Below, in pieces: positions 17,719 through 25,493 of a DNA stretch of 36,258 nt; the stretch's first letter is position 1, and each line of letters starts with the position of its first letter. The translations under genes and the position numbers were made by a program. The notes beneath the pieces are model-generated. The model was given only the letters and a program-made list of their open reading frames with translations, did not search any database and was not told where the DNA came from. The stretch is from the NCBI GenBank assembly GCA_027623995.1, contig JAQBUF010000031.1, forward strand, positions 1 to 36,258, written 5' to 3'. The DNA comes from Nitrospirota bacterium. GTDB lineage: Bacteria > Nitrospirota > Nitrospiria > Nitrospirales > UBA8639.

Positions 17719-18396
17719 TTAGGCTGAGGCCTTCTTCTTCATTCTGTAGCCGATGAGACCCGCTAAGCCTGAACCGAACAATAGAATGGTAGAAGGTTCG
17801 GGGACCGGTGCCGATGTTGGCGGTAATTCATTTGTTTCTGCCAATGGCGTCAGGCCCCAGAGTGCCCATACGTCAATATCCTGAATTCCGAAATCATCTG
17901 ATTCGCTATATTTCACCAACCGGACCTTATCTGAACTCTCATTCGCGGAGTTGGCTGCAGTTCTTGCCCTGAGGTCTGTTTCGTTTCTTTTTCTATAGGG
18001 AATGGCTGCGCGGCATAGGTCTCCGCTGTCACATCCAAAGATGAGGGAGGGCAATGAATCGAAATTGCCAAGTCCGCTGTCGAGGAAAACCTGATCCAGT
18101 AATGCTTGTGCCGCTAATACTGGGGTGGGATAGTCTTGCCACTGGAAGTCAGACTGCTGGCACCCATTGAACACATCCAGACAGGTTCCGTCCACAAACG
18201 TCACATCATATAAGGTCCCGCCAACGTCCACTCCAGAGGCCCCGGTCAACTGGCCGCCTCCATTAATCTGTAATATTGGAGACGCGAATACCGCAGGGGC
18301 TGCGAAAAGGACGGCCGAAATCGTGAGACAGAAAACGGAAAGGCGATGGCCAAGCATTTGTTTGAATGGTTTTGGCTGTGAATGGCAAGTCATCAT
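17719..18396 (-). CDS. PEP-CTERM exported protein
   Basis: 225 residues from ATG 18396, preceded by AAGGAGGA. Signal peptide to about residue 38 (AVFASP). The middle has four or more cysteines in CLDVFNGCQQ and FGCDSGDLC. The C-terminus, VPEPSTILLFGSGLAGLIG followed by RMKKKASA, is a PEP-CTERM sorting signal nearly identical to the gene at 14446, though the passenger domain differs. It is probably an exported matrix or surface protein sorted by exosortase; none is encoded here. It has its own terminator and a sigma-54-like promoter. Confidence 0.9.
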   Translation of the reverse strand: MMTCHSQPKPFKQMLGHRLSVFCLTISAVLFAAPAVFASPILQINGGGQLTGASGVDVGGTLYDVTFVDGTCLDVFNGCQQSDFQWQDYPTPVLAAQALLDQVFLDSGLGNFDSLPSLIFGCDSGDLCRAAIPYRKRNETDLRARTAANSANESSDKVRLVKYSESDDFGIQDIDVWALWGLTPLAETNELPPTSAPVPEPSTILLFGSGLAGLIGYRMKKKASA

Positions 18397-18500
18397 TGAG
18401 ATTCCTCCTTGGTTAGAAATAGTGTTTGAGTGATGAGGGGGCAGATCAGCCTGCCCACCTGTGTCAGTTTCTCTTTCCTGATAACTTTGCAAAGTTGGTT

Positions 18501-18515
18501 CCAAAATTTGTGCCT
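18501..18515 (-). promoter_or_regulatory. Weak sigma-54-like promoter
   Basis: On the minus strand AGGCAC-AAATT-TTGGA keeps the -24 GG and 10-base spacing but has GG instead of GC at -12. It lies about 105 bases upstream of the PEP-CTERM start, oriented toward it. The parallel with the first PEP-CTERM gene strengthens it. Confidence 0.35.
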
Positions 18516-19034
18516 ACGCCAAATGACGTAAAAAGACAGGGCGTTCATATTTTTTGATTGGAATTCCTGTTCGTTGTTACTCAAATCAAAGCTTCTCACC
18601 TCAAACGGGTTGCACCAAACTTGTAAAATTTCCTGACACTTTCTTAGAGCCAACGACTCAGCAAACTGAGAAACGCCACTGTTCATCAATTAGCGGTCCA
18701 CATTTCGTTCTTTGAAAAAATACCTGACACTATTTCCAGCGACCTTCACACAAGACCGTCAATGACCACTATCCATAGTGCTAGGAGGCACTTCTGCGCA
18801 TTGTCAAATCGACTGACGGTGGTAGGAAAAGTGTTACACAGGGAAGGGTTGGAGTGAATGGGTGGTGATCAGTAAGGAAAGGTAGAAATTTGTGTTTCAA
18901 TAGAGGAATAATTCATTTCCTTGTGTTTCGACAAAAGGGCCTCGGTCTATTTGCTAGAGTCCGGGCAAAGGAAAATTAAACATTACCAGACACACGACAG
19001 AGTCAGATTTAATCAGGTAAGGTAGGAACTGCAT
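18516..19034. other. Intergenic region with possible structured RNA
   Basis: No coding frame with a ribosome site. CCTGACACT occurs at 18632 and 18723. Between 18756 and 18819, CCGTCA and TGACGG could close a structure. Inside it CACTAT-cc-ATAGTG (18767-18780) and AGTGC-taggag-GCACT (18777-18792) overlap and exclude each other; the second holds AGGAG in its loop. Confidence 0.35.
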
Positions 19035-19289
19035 ATGGACACTATTGCCAATTACGCCATTCAAATTAAACCTCTATTATGGATTGTCCTTTCCATATTC
19101 GGAGGCATAGCCCTCCAACGTACCCGAACCGTGTCCGTCCTTATAATTGCTATCGGCCTTTGGATAGAGACCATAATTATTGTGTTAACACCAATATTTC
19201 CATATGAGATGCACCTTTCAAATGAAGGAGAACTATTGGAACAGAGTATGGGAATTCTGTTAATCGATTTTCAGATGATCGGAGATTAA
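19035..19289 (+). pseudogene. Small membrane protein interrupted by an insertion
   Basis: 84 codons: a hydrophobic protein with helices at about 12-28 and 34-53, then a polar part (LSNEGELLEQ) and another hydrophobic stretch. TAGGA precedes the ATG. The frame stops three bases into a short mobile element. Skipping from the first ATGATCGGAG (19275) to the second (19658) continues in frame as GGSVALFIIVIGTRLLNF and stop at 19720. This gives a 100-residue protein with a completed last helix, so the gene is disrupted. Function unknown. Confidence 0.75.
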
Positions 19290-19657
19290 TCGCAATTTTG
19301 GTGGAGTGAGGTGAACGCGTTGCTTGGTTATTCCTGTGACGGGGTCCTCCAGATCATGGCACCACGCCTCCTCTTTCGCACCCATCGCGTCGTCAAGTCT
19401 TTTCTGTAGCTGCAGCATCTCATGCTGCCTCTTCCAGACGTCAGCGGCCCATGATACGTAGAAAGAGGCGCGACCTGCCTGCGCGAAGCCGCTTCGGCGG
19501 AGGCTGGTGAAGATCGTGCAGCGACACAAAAAAGCCCACCGGAGGTGCCACCTCCACCAAATTTGCAACTGGTCCTTTTCCTCTACTGCCTCGCGAAGAT
19601 TTACGGCTAGGAATATGAAGGATGGGACCCTTGCTCCACCAAAATTGCGATTGATCC
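19285..19657. mobile_element. MITE-like element with inverted repeats and target duplication
   Basis: AATCGCAATTTTGGTGGAG at 19288-19306 is repeated as its exact complement at 19634-19652; with one mismatch the match extends about four bases outward. ATGATCGGAG lies in direct orientation on both sides (19275-19284 and 19658-19667), a 9-10 bp target duplication. A related inner copy of the end (CTCCACCAAATTTGCAA) is near 19549. The minus strand has a 139-codon frame across it that reads through the repeats; I do not trust it as a gene. The transposase family is unknown; 9-bp duplications occur in several families. Confidence 0.75.
19406..19527. repeat. REP-like pair (BIME-like), one half decayed
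   Basis: GTAG at 19406 is followed by the 7-3-7 palindrome GCAGCATCTCATGCTGC (19412-19428) and CTCTTCC. A reverse-oriented partial relative, GTGTCGCTGCACGATCTT on the minus strand, lies at 19527-19510. The same two types, also inverted, occur at 29508-29597. REP units (GTAG plus hairpin) are usually moved by RAYT transposases; none is here. Confidence 0.65.
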
Positions 19658-19794
19658 ATGATCGGAGGCAGTGTTGCACTTTTCATCATCGTAATTGGAA
19701 CAAGGCTTCTTAATTTTTAACCATAAAAAAATAGGGGAGCATTTCCAGACACCCGAGTCTCGAATTCGAGTCTTTTGTTGAGCGTTTCAAATTG

Positions 19795-20072
19795 ACAACC
19801 CTAGGCCTGTTTTTTTTGAGCTAGCCTCGCCTTCGGACGCGGCGGAGCTGGAGCCCCGAATCGACCTTTCCGGCGAGGGATGTTTGAGTCCTTCGGTAAT
19901 ACTCAGGATAGACTCCGCGAGTTCCCGAGCCCTCTTATTCGGGGCGGAAATGTAGGAACCCTGGAGGACCTGCTTCTCAGCAGGTTCGGAGGGGCTGCGT
20001 ACGGGCGAACATGGTTTTTGGCACTGTTGCCGAAACAAAAGTGCCTCTTCACGCGGGGACGAAATCCCGCTC
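19795..20072 (-). repeat. Structured repeat, copy 1, 3' of elbB
   Basis: On the minus strand, starting just after the elbB stop, the DNA forms a hairpin GCGGG/CCCGC (20053-20070). A second hairpin, GGCACTTTTG...CAACAGTGCC (20045-20020), has loop TTTCGG. Further on are AACTCGC, GGACTCAAACA and CGATTCGGGG. The same order and loops appear at 33781-33985 after another gene. A frame across it encodes EALLFRQ-like residues, a common artefact of this element. Confidence 0.65.
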
Positions 20073-20075
20073 AAA

Positions 20076-20729
20076 TCAAGCCATTTTAATTAGCCCAGCT
20101 ATCGCCCCACTCACACCCTCAAAGATTTGATGGGGTTTGGCGGTGCCGTACATGTAGGCGGGGGTGGTGATGACTTTGTTGGCAGAATCTACCACGAACT
20201 TTTCGACGGCACAGTTCGAATGTTTGGCTCCGGTTTTTTCGACTTCGGAGGCTGTGCCCTGATCGTCACCAATGGTGACATTGACGCCTTTATCACCAAA
20301 GGCTAAGGCCATGATAGCTGGGGCGATGCAAATCGCGGCAATGGGTTTACGGGCCTCATGGAATTCCTTCACGATGCGCAGGACCTGCGGATCGATCTCT
20401 CCACCACTGCCTTTTTGGGCAAAGTCACATAAATGTAACGCTGCGCCAAAACCTCCCGGGAAGGCCAATGCATCAAAGTCTTGAGCCTGTAACTCTTCGA
20501 GCGGTTGAATCTCACCACGCACGATGCGGGCGGCTTCTTGTAGCACATTTCTATTTTGACCAGTGGGCTGTTGAGTCAAATGATTGGTTTCAGCCACATC
20601 TTTATTCGGGGCAAAGCACTTGTACTCTGCGCCTTGTTGTCCAATCGCCACCAAGGTGCTAATCGCTTCGGTAATCTCTGCCCCATCTAAAAATCCACAC
20701 CCCGATAAAATGACCGCGACTTTTTTCAT
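20076..20729 (-). CDS. elbB: ElbB-type glyoxalase (DJ-1/PfpI family)
   Basis: 217 residues; GGAGGGG precedes the ATG. KKVAVILSGCGFLDGAEITEA, AFPGGFGAALHLCDFA and AAICIAPAIMALAFG carry the DJ-1/PfpI fold with the nucleophile Cys in ICIAP. GVSGAIAGLIKM ends the protein as in ElbB. Escherichia coli ElbB has been linked to isoprenoid synthesis and glyoxalase activity; its physiological role is unsettled. It is 47 bases downstream of ribD and probably co-transcribed with it. Confidence 0.9.
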   Translation of the reverse strand: MKKVAVILSGCGFLDGAEITEAISTLVAIGQQGAEYKCFAPNKDVAETNHLTQQPTGQNRNVLQEAARIVRGEIQPLEELQAQDFDALAFPGGFGAALHLCDFAQKGSGGEIDPQVLRIVKEFHEARKPIAAICIAPAIMALAFGDKGVNVTIGDDQGTASEVEKTGAKHSNCAVEKFVVDSANKVITTPAYMYGTAKPHQIFEGVSGAIAGLIKMA

Positions 20730-20776
20730 GATTCCCCTCCGAAAGGCTAAGCGTTTCTCTCCGCTATAGTTTACTC

Positions 20777-21907
20777 TTATCGTTCCCTAGATTTCACATC
20801 TCCGATGATTAAGACGTCATCACCAAGAACCTGAATATGAAGATTGGATACCGTATTTTTTTCGGCCAAGCGTTTTGGTGAGAGACCACCAATCAGGCCT
20901 TTGGCATTACTTCCCCCTAGCAGTGTTGGAGCCATATACAGATAGACCTGGTTGACCAAACCCTCACGTAAAAAACTAGCGTTCAACTCGCTGCCTCCTT
21001 CCACCAACACACTGGTGATGCCCATGTTCCCAAGTTCTTGAAGGCATCGGCGAATAGAAACTTGCTTGCGCTTCTGAGGAAGTACCAACACTTCCACCCA
21101 CTTCGAGCGCAATTGTTCCACCTTTTCAGGGTCAGCCTCTTTGGTCGTGACCATGGCAGTAGGATTTTGCTCAATACCCTGTAGGACTCGTGCCGTGAAA
21201 GGAATGCGAAGGCGGCTATCGAAGATTAATCGAACGGGTTGACGTGTGGCTTGCCCTTTGCTACCTGAAAGCCGAGCCGTCAGTTGTGGATCATCTTTGA
21301 GAACGGTATTCACGCCAACCGCAATCGCATCAACTCGGCTTCGAAGTTGATGCACATGTTCTCGGGCTTTTGGTCCAGTGATCCACTTCGACTCTCCTTT
21401 GGCGGTGGCGATCTTTCCATCCAACGTCATCCCAGATTTAAGAATGACGAACGGCAGACCCGTCTTCACCCAGTGAATGTATATCTCATTGAGCTTGGTC
21501 GCTTCCTGTTTCAGACACCCGACATCGACGACAATCCCTGCTTGCTTCAGCTGTCGAATGCCGCGGCCCGCAACTTGGGGATTGGGATCTCGCATCGCCA
21601 CCACGACACGGCGTACACCAGACTCAATAATATCAGGAACACAGGGTGGAGTTCGCTTCTCCGTATGGCAGCAAGGTTCTAAGGTAAGATAGAGGGTCGC
21701 CTGACGAGATTTGGATTTGGCGTGTTGAAGAGCAAAGACTTCGGCATGAGGACCACCGGCTTGCTTGTGATAACCAGACCCGACGACCTTTCCTTTGGCC
21801 ACAATGACTGCACCGACCATGGGGTTGGGACTCGTGGTTCCTTGCCCTCTGGCTGCCAGCCGGAGGGCGTGCTTCATAAATTTGACGTCTTGATCGACGT
21901 CACTCAC
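20777..21907 (-). CDS. ribD: Bifunctional riboflavin enzyme RibD
   Basis: 376 residues. It deaminates and then reduces the pyrimidine intermediate of riboflavin synthesis. The N-terminal deaminase has GGPHAEVFAL and LEPCCHTEKRTPPC (zinc ligands and catalytic Glu). The C-terminal reductase has KSGMTLDGKIAT, SKWITG, DAIAVGVNTVLKDDPQLTAR and VEGGSELNASFL. The GTG start overlaps the ppdK stop as GTGA, so the two are translationally coupled; an internal ATG at 21877 is an alternative. Other rib genes are absent, and no FMN riboswitch is seen. Confidence 0.95.
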   Translation of the reverse strand: MSDVDQDVKFMKHALRLAARGQGTTSPNPMVGAVIVAKGKVVGSGYHKQAGGPHAEVFALQHAKSKSRQATLYLTLEPCCHTEKRTPPCVPDIIESGVRRVVVAMRDPNPQVAGRGIRQLKQAGIVVDVGCLKQEATKLNEIYIHWVKTGLPFVILKSGMTLDGKIATAKGESKWITGPKAREHVHQLRSRVDAIAVGVNTVLKDDPQLTARLSGSKGQATRQPVRLIFDSRLRIPFTARVLQGIEQNPTAMVTTKEADPEKVEQLRSKWVEVLVLPQKRKQVSIRRCLQELGNMGITSVLVEGGSELNASFLREGLVNQVYLYMAPTLLGGSNAKGLIGGLSPKRLAEKNTVSNLHIQVLGDDVLIIGDVKSRER

Positions 21908-24777
21908 CGGCGGGCTTTAGTGTTTCGTGGCTGCGCTTTGGCTTTCGGCTTGGACTTAATTTTCGTGGAGGTGGCAGCCACACGAGGCGCATGAGTTTTC
22001 ACTTTCACCGAAGTTTTTGCCGACGCCTTTACAGCTTTTTTCTTTGGCTTGGTCTTCGCCCCAGGTTTTTGACCTTGGTCGTTGAGTGCTGCTTGAGCGG
22101 CGGCGAGCCGTGCAATGGCGACTCGATAGGGGGAACAACTCACATAGTCCAGTCCAAGGATATGACAGAACTCGACGGAACTCGGCTCTCCCCCATGCTC
22201 GCCACAAATGCCAAGCTTAATATCTGGACGAGTAAGGCGCCCTTCATTCATGGCCAAACGCATCACCGCGCCGACCCCTTCTCGGTCAAGAACGGCAAAA
22301 GGGTCGAAATCAAGCAAATGGTGATCTCGATAAAATCCCGTAAACCTCGACGCATCATCACGCGAGAACCCATAGGTGGTTTGGGTGAGATCATTGGTGC
22401 CAAAGGAAAAGAACTCGGCGTCTTCGGCAATTTGACGCGCGGTCACAGCCGCACGCGGCAACTCAATCATGGTGCCGACTAAATAGGACAACTTCTTCCC
22501 ACACCGCTTCATCGTTTCCTCAGCCACTTCTGTGATGATGGCTTTTTGGGCTTTCATTTCTGACGACATACCGACCAAGGGAATCATGATTTCGGGGATG
22601 ATTTTTTTGCCTTCTTTGGCCACTTCACAGGCCGCTTCCATAATTGCTCGGACCTGCATACGAGTGATCTCCGGCATCGTGATGCCCAAGCGACAGCCTC
22701 GTAATCCGAGCATAGGATTAAATTCATGCAGCTCTTCCACGCGCGCCAATATTTTCTTTTTCTCTTCTATCTCGGTGGGATCGCCATTCGTTAATTCCAA
22801 ACGGGTCACCTCCACCATGAGATGCTCACGTTTGGGGAGAAACTCGTGGAGAGGCGGATCCAGCAATCGAATCGTGACGGGGAACCCCTTCATCTCTCGA
22901 TAGAGACCGATAAAGTCTTCCCGCTGCAAGGGAAGAAGTTGGGCCAAATATTTTTCCCGTTCTTCGAGAGTCGAAGCGAGAATCATTGCTTGCATAATCG
23001 GCGCACGTTCTTCGGCAAAAAACATATGCTCGGTTCGACACAGGCCAATACCTTCGGCCCCGAAGCCACGGGCGATTTGCGCTTGGTCGGGAGCATCCGC
23101 ATTGGCACGAACCTTCAGATGTCGAATTTCATCAGCCCAACTGAGAAGCGTGGCAAACAGACGATACTTTTCCGATTCCTTGGCGGACATCTTTCCTTGG
23201 ATCACTTGCACGACTTCTGATGGGACAACCGACAACATTCCCCCATAGACAAATCCTGTAAATCCATTGAGGGAAATATTGTCGCCTTCTTTAAAGACAG
23301 AGGGTCCGATCCTCACCTTGCCTTGGCCTTCCAAGACCTCGACGTCATCGCAGCCAGCCACACAAACTTTCCCCATTTGACGTGCCACCACCGCCGCATG
23401 CGAGGTCATGCCACCAGTCGCTGTTAAAAACCCCTCCGACGCATGCATGCCATGAATATCATCAGGGCTAGTTTCTTTTCGCACGAGAACGGATTTTTCA
23501 CCACGAGCTTTCATTTCAACCGCGCGTTCCGGCGTCAAGGCAATCTTTCCACAGGCCGCACCAGGCCCCGCAGGCAACCCCTTACCAATCGGTTGAAATT
23601 TTTGTTCATCGGCTTGTTCGAAAATTGGATACAGATATTGTGCAATTTGATCAGCATCCACCCGACGAACGGCTTCTTTTTTATCGATAAGACCTTCCTT
23701 CACCATTTCAACCGCAATGCGCACCGAGGCAATCCCCGTTCGCTTCCCCACGCGAGTTTGTAACATATAGAGCTTGCCTTCTTGAATGGTAAACTCCATA
23801 TCCTGCATGTCGCGATAATGTTTTTCTAAAATCTTTTGGGTGGCCATCAAAGTTTTATAGGCTGGAGGCAGCTTGTCTTTGAGCGCTGTCACAGGAAGAG
23901 GCGTGCGAATGCCGGCGACCACATCCTCGCCCTGAGCGTTCAACAAACATTCGCCAAAAAATGTTCGAATCCCTGTCGCGGGATCTCGGGTAAACGCCAC
24001 ACCCGTTCCGCTCGTCTCCCCCATATTCCCAAAAACCATGGATTGCACATTGACGGCCGTCCCCCACGTATCAGGAATGTCATAAATTTTTCGATAGGTG
24101 ACCGCACGATCCCCAAACCAGGAGGTAAACACGGCATTGATCCCCATCTTCAATTGCACCAAGGGATCATCAGGAAATTTCTTCCCTGTTTCCCGCAACA
24201 CAACGCCTTTATATTGGGTGACCAGATCAGCCAAACCTTCCGCTGGGATATCAGTATCACTCTTCACACCAAAAGACTTTTTGGTTTCATTCAGCACAGC
24301 CTCAAATTTATCACGATGGATATCCATGACCACGGAACCAAACATCGTAATAAACCGGCGATACGCATCCATGGCGAACCGAGGATTATTAGTTTTTTGA
24401 GCCAAGGCCTTGACCGTCACGGGATTCAACCCGAGATTCAGGACCGTATCCATCATGCCGGGCATCGAAGCCCGCGCACCCGAACGCACGGACACGAGCA
24501 AGGGATTCTTGGAATCGCCAAATCCAGCCTTCATGGATTTTTCCACGCGCTTCAATCCCAGGAGCGTCTGCTCCCACATGCCGGATGGATATTTTTTCTT
24601 GGAATGAAAATATTCGAGGCAGGCTTCAGTGGTGATCGTGAACCCGGACGGGACGGTAATGTTCAAGTTCGTCATTTCTGCAAGACCCGCACCTTTTCCG
24701 CCAAGGAGCTCTCTCATTGAGCCCTTTCCTTCGGCTTTCCCATCACCAAAGTAGTAGACGAACTTCTTGTTCCGCAT
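21904..24777 (-). CDS. ppdK: Pyruvate, phosphate dikinase
   Basis: 957 residues, somewhat longer than the usual 870-900. It interconverts pyruvate and phosphoenolpyruvate using ATP and phosphate. GGKGAGLAEMTNLNITVPSG starts the ATP-grasp domain; GGMTSHAAVVARQMGKVCVAG holds the catalytic His; FSFGTNDLTQTTYGFSRDD and KLGICGEHGGEP form the pyruvate site. Residues 899-957 are an added tail with 16 Lys and 4 Arg among 59 residues, not part of the enzyme. GGGGGAG precedes the ATG. It probably serves central carbon flow, such as gluconeogenesis or reductive carbon fixation. Confidence 0.96.
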   Translation of the reverse strand: MRNKKFVYYFGDGKAEGKGSMRELLGGKGAGLAEMTNLNITVPSGFTITTEACLEYFHSKKKYPSGMWEQTLLGLKRVEKSMKAGFGDSKNPLLVSVRSGARASMPGMMDTVLNLGLNPVTVKALAQKTNNPRFAMDAYRRFITMFGSVVMDIHRDKFEAVLNETKKSFGVKSDTDIPAEGLADLVTQYKGVVLRETGKKFPDDPLVQLKMGINAVFTSWFGDRAVTYRKIYDIPDTWGTAVNVQSMVFGNMGETSGTGVAFTRDPATGIRTFFGECLLNAQGEDVVAGIRTPLPVTALKDKLPPAYKTLMATQKILEKHYRDMQDMEFTIQEGKLYMLQTRVGKRTGIASVRIAVEMVKEGLIDKKEAVRRVDADQIAQYLYPIFEQADEQKFQPIGKGLPAGPGAACGKIALTPERAVEMKARGEKSVLVRKETSPDDIHGMHASEGFLTATGGMTSHAAVVARQMGKVCVAGCDDVEVLEGQGKVRIGPSVFKEGDNISLNGFTGFVYGGMLSVVPSEVVQVIQGKMSAKESEKYRLFATLLSWADEIRHLKVRANADAPDQAQIARGFGAEGIGLCRTEHMFFAEERAPIMQAMILASTLEEREKYLAQLLPLQREDFIGLYREMKGFPVTIRLLDPPLHEFLPKREHLMVEVTRLELTNGDPTEIEEKKKILARVEELHEFNPMLGLRGCRLGITMPEITRMQVRAIMEAACEVAKEGKKIIPEIMIPLVGMSSEMKAQKAIITEVAEETMKRCGKKLSYLVGTMIELPRAAVTARQIAEDAEFFSFGTNDLTQTTYGFSRDDASRFTGFYRDHHLLDFDPFAVLDREGVGAVMRLAMNEGRLTRPDIKLGICGEHGGEPSSVEFCHILGLDYVSCSPYRVAIARLAAAQAALNDQGQKPGAKTKPKKKAVKASAKTSVKVKTHAPRVAATSTKIKSKPKAKAQPRNTKARR

Positions 24778-24990
24778 GCGTTGGCTCCCCCTTCTTGGCT
24801 AGGCGCTATCCAGCCAATATGTTGACTTAACCACCTCGTGTCGACAAGGTACAAAATGTAGCATAAATTAATGATTTCTCAAAAAAATTTCTGACAGACG
24901 GATGATCGATTTTGAAATGCGGCACAGACCTGAATATTGCCAGCATAGATTCTTCCAAGGCTACGCATGTCTCAAGGATATATGGGACCA

Positions 24991-25440
24991 TTACTGGCCT
25001 CCTGGATGAAGGCGCAATTGATACCAATTGAGAAGAGACCGCTTTAAGCGCATGCCTGCAAAAATTACCACCACCACAAACCCCAGTAAGCCAAGCATGT
25101 GATAATCGGCATTTCTGGCATTCTGATAGTACAAATTCCCATCCGCGCCCATGGCCAATGGTTCATGGACCCTCAACTTATGAACTTCCCCGGTCGGATC
25201 GTTGGTATCCAACCATTCGGAACACACTTGAAGCGGGCTATCGACCCCTGCCACCTGAATCACCTGCAACCCGATACAATGCCCACTCGTCGGGTCATAC
25301 AGGTCAGAATTCGTCAATACAAAATCCAAGTCCAACCCGCTGGCCCAGAGACCTCCCAGCAGCAAACCATTACACACGATGATTAAGGTCAGCGTGATCC
25401 AGAAACTAAACCATCGAAACCGCGATTCAGAAAAGATCAT
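24991..25440 (-). CDS. Two-helix membrane protein, unknown
   Basis: 149 residues. Hydrophobic helices at about 10-34 and 112-130 (MLGLLGFVVVVIFAGM) enclose an exposed domain of about 80 residues. That domain has two cysteines (GHCIGLQVIQ, LQVCSEWLDTND) and a VHEPLAMGADGNLYY stretch. No known domain. It starts 53 bases after the glyS stop and may be co-transcribed. The ribosome site is weak. Confidence 0.55.
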   Translation of the reverse strand: MIFSESRFRWFSFWITLTLIIVCNGLLLGGLWASGLDLDFVLTNSDLYDPTSGHCIGLQVIQVAGVDSPLQVCSEWLDTNDPTGEVHKLRVHEPLAMGADGNLYYQNARNADYHMLGLLGFVVVVIFAGMRLKRSLLNWYQLRLHPGGQ

Positions 25441-25493
25441 GGGAGATGGGCGTCCCTCTTGATGAACGGCAGTCTGCGTTAACTCACCAACGA

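Noticed and set aside
19260-19679. 139-codon minus-strand frame across the MITE-like element
   Set aside because: It reads through both inverted repeats and the REP-like palindrome, and lacks a ribosome site.
19740-19790. CTCGAATTCGAG palindrome resembling a tRNA T-arm end
   Set aside because: No cloverleaf, acceptor stem or anticodon arm can be drawn around it.
22532-24720. Long plus-strand frames antisense to ppdK
   Set aside because: They are shadows of a clear, full-length enzyme gene.
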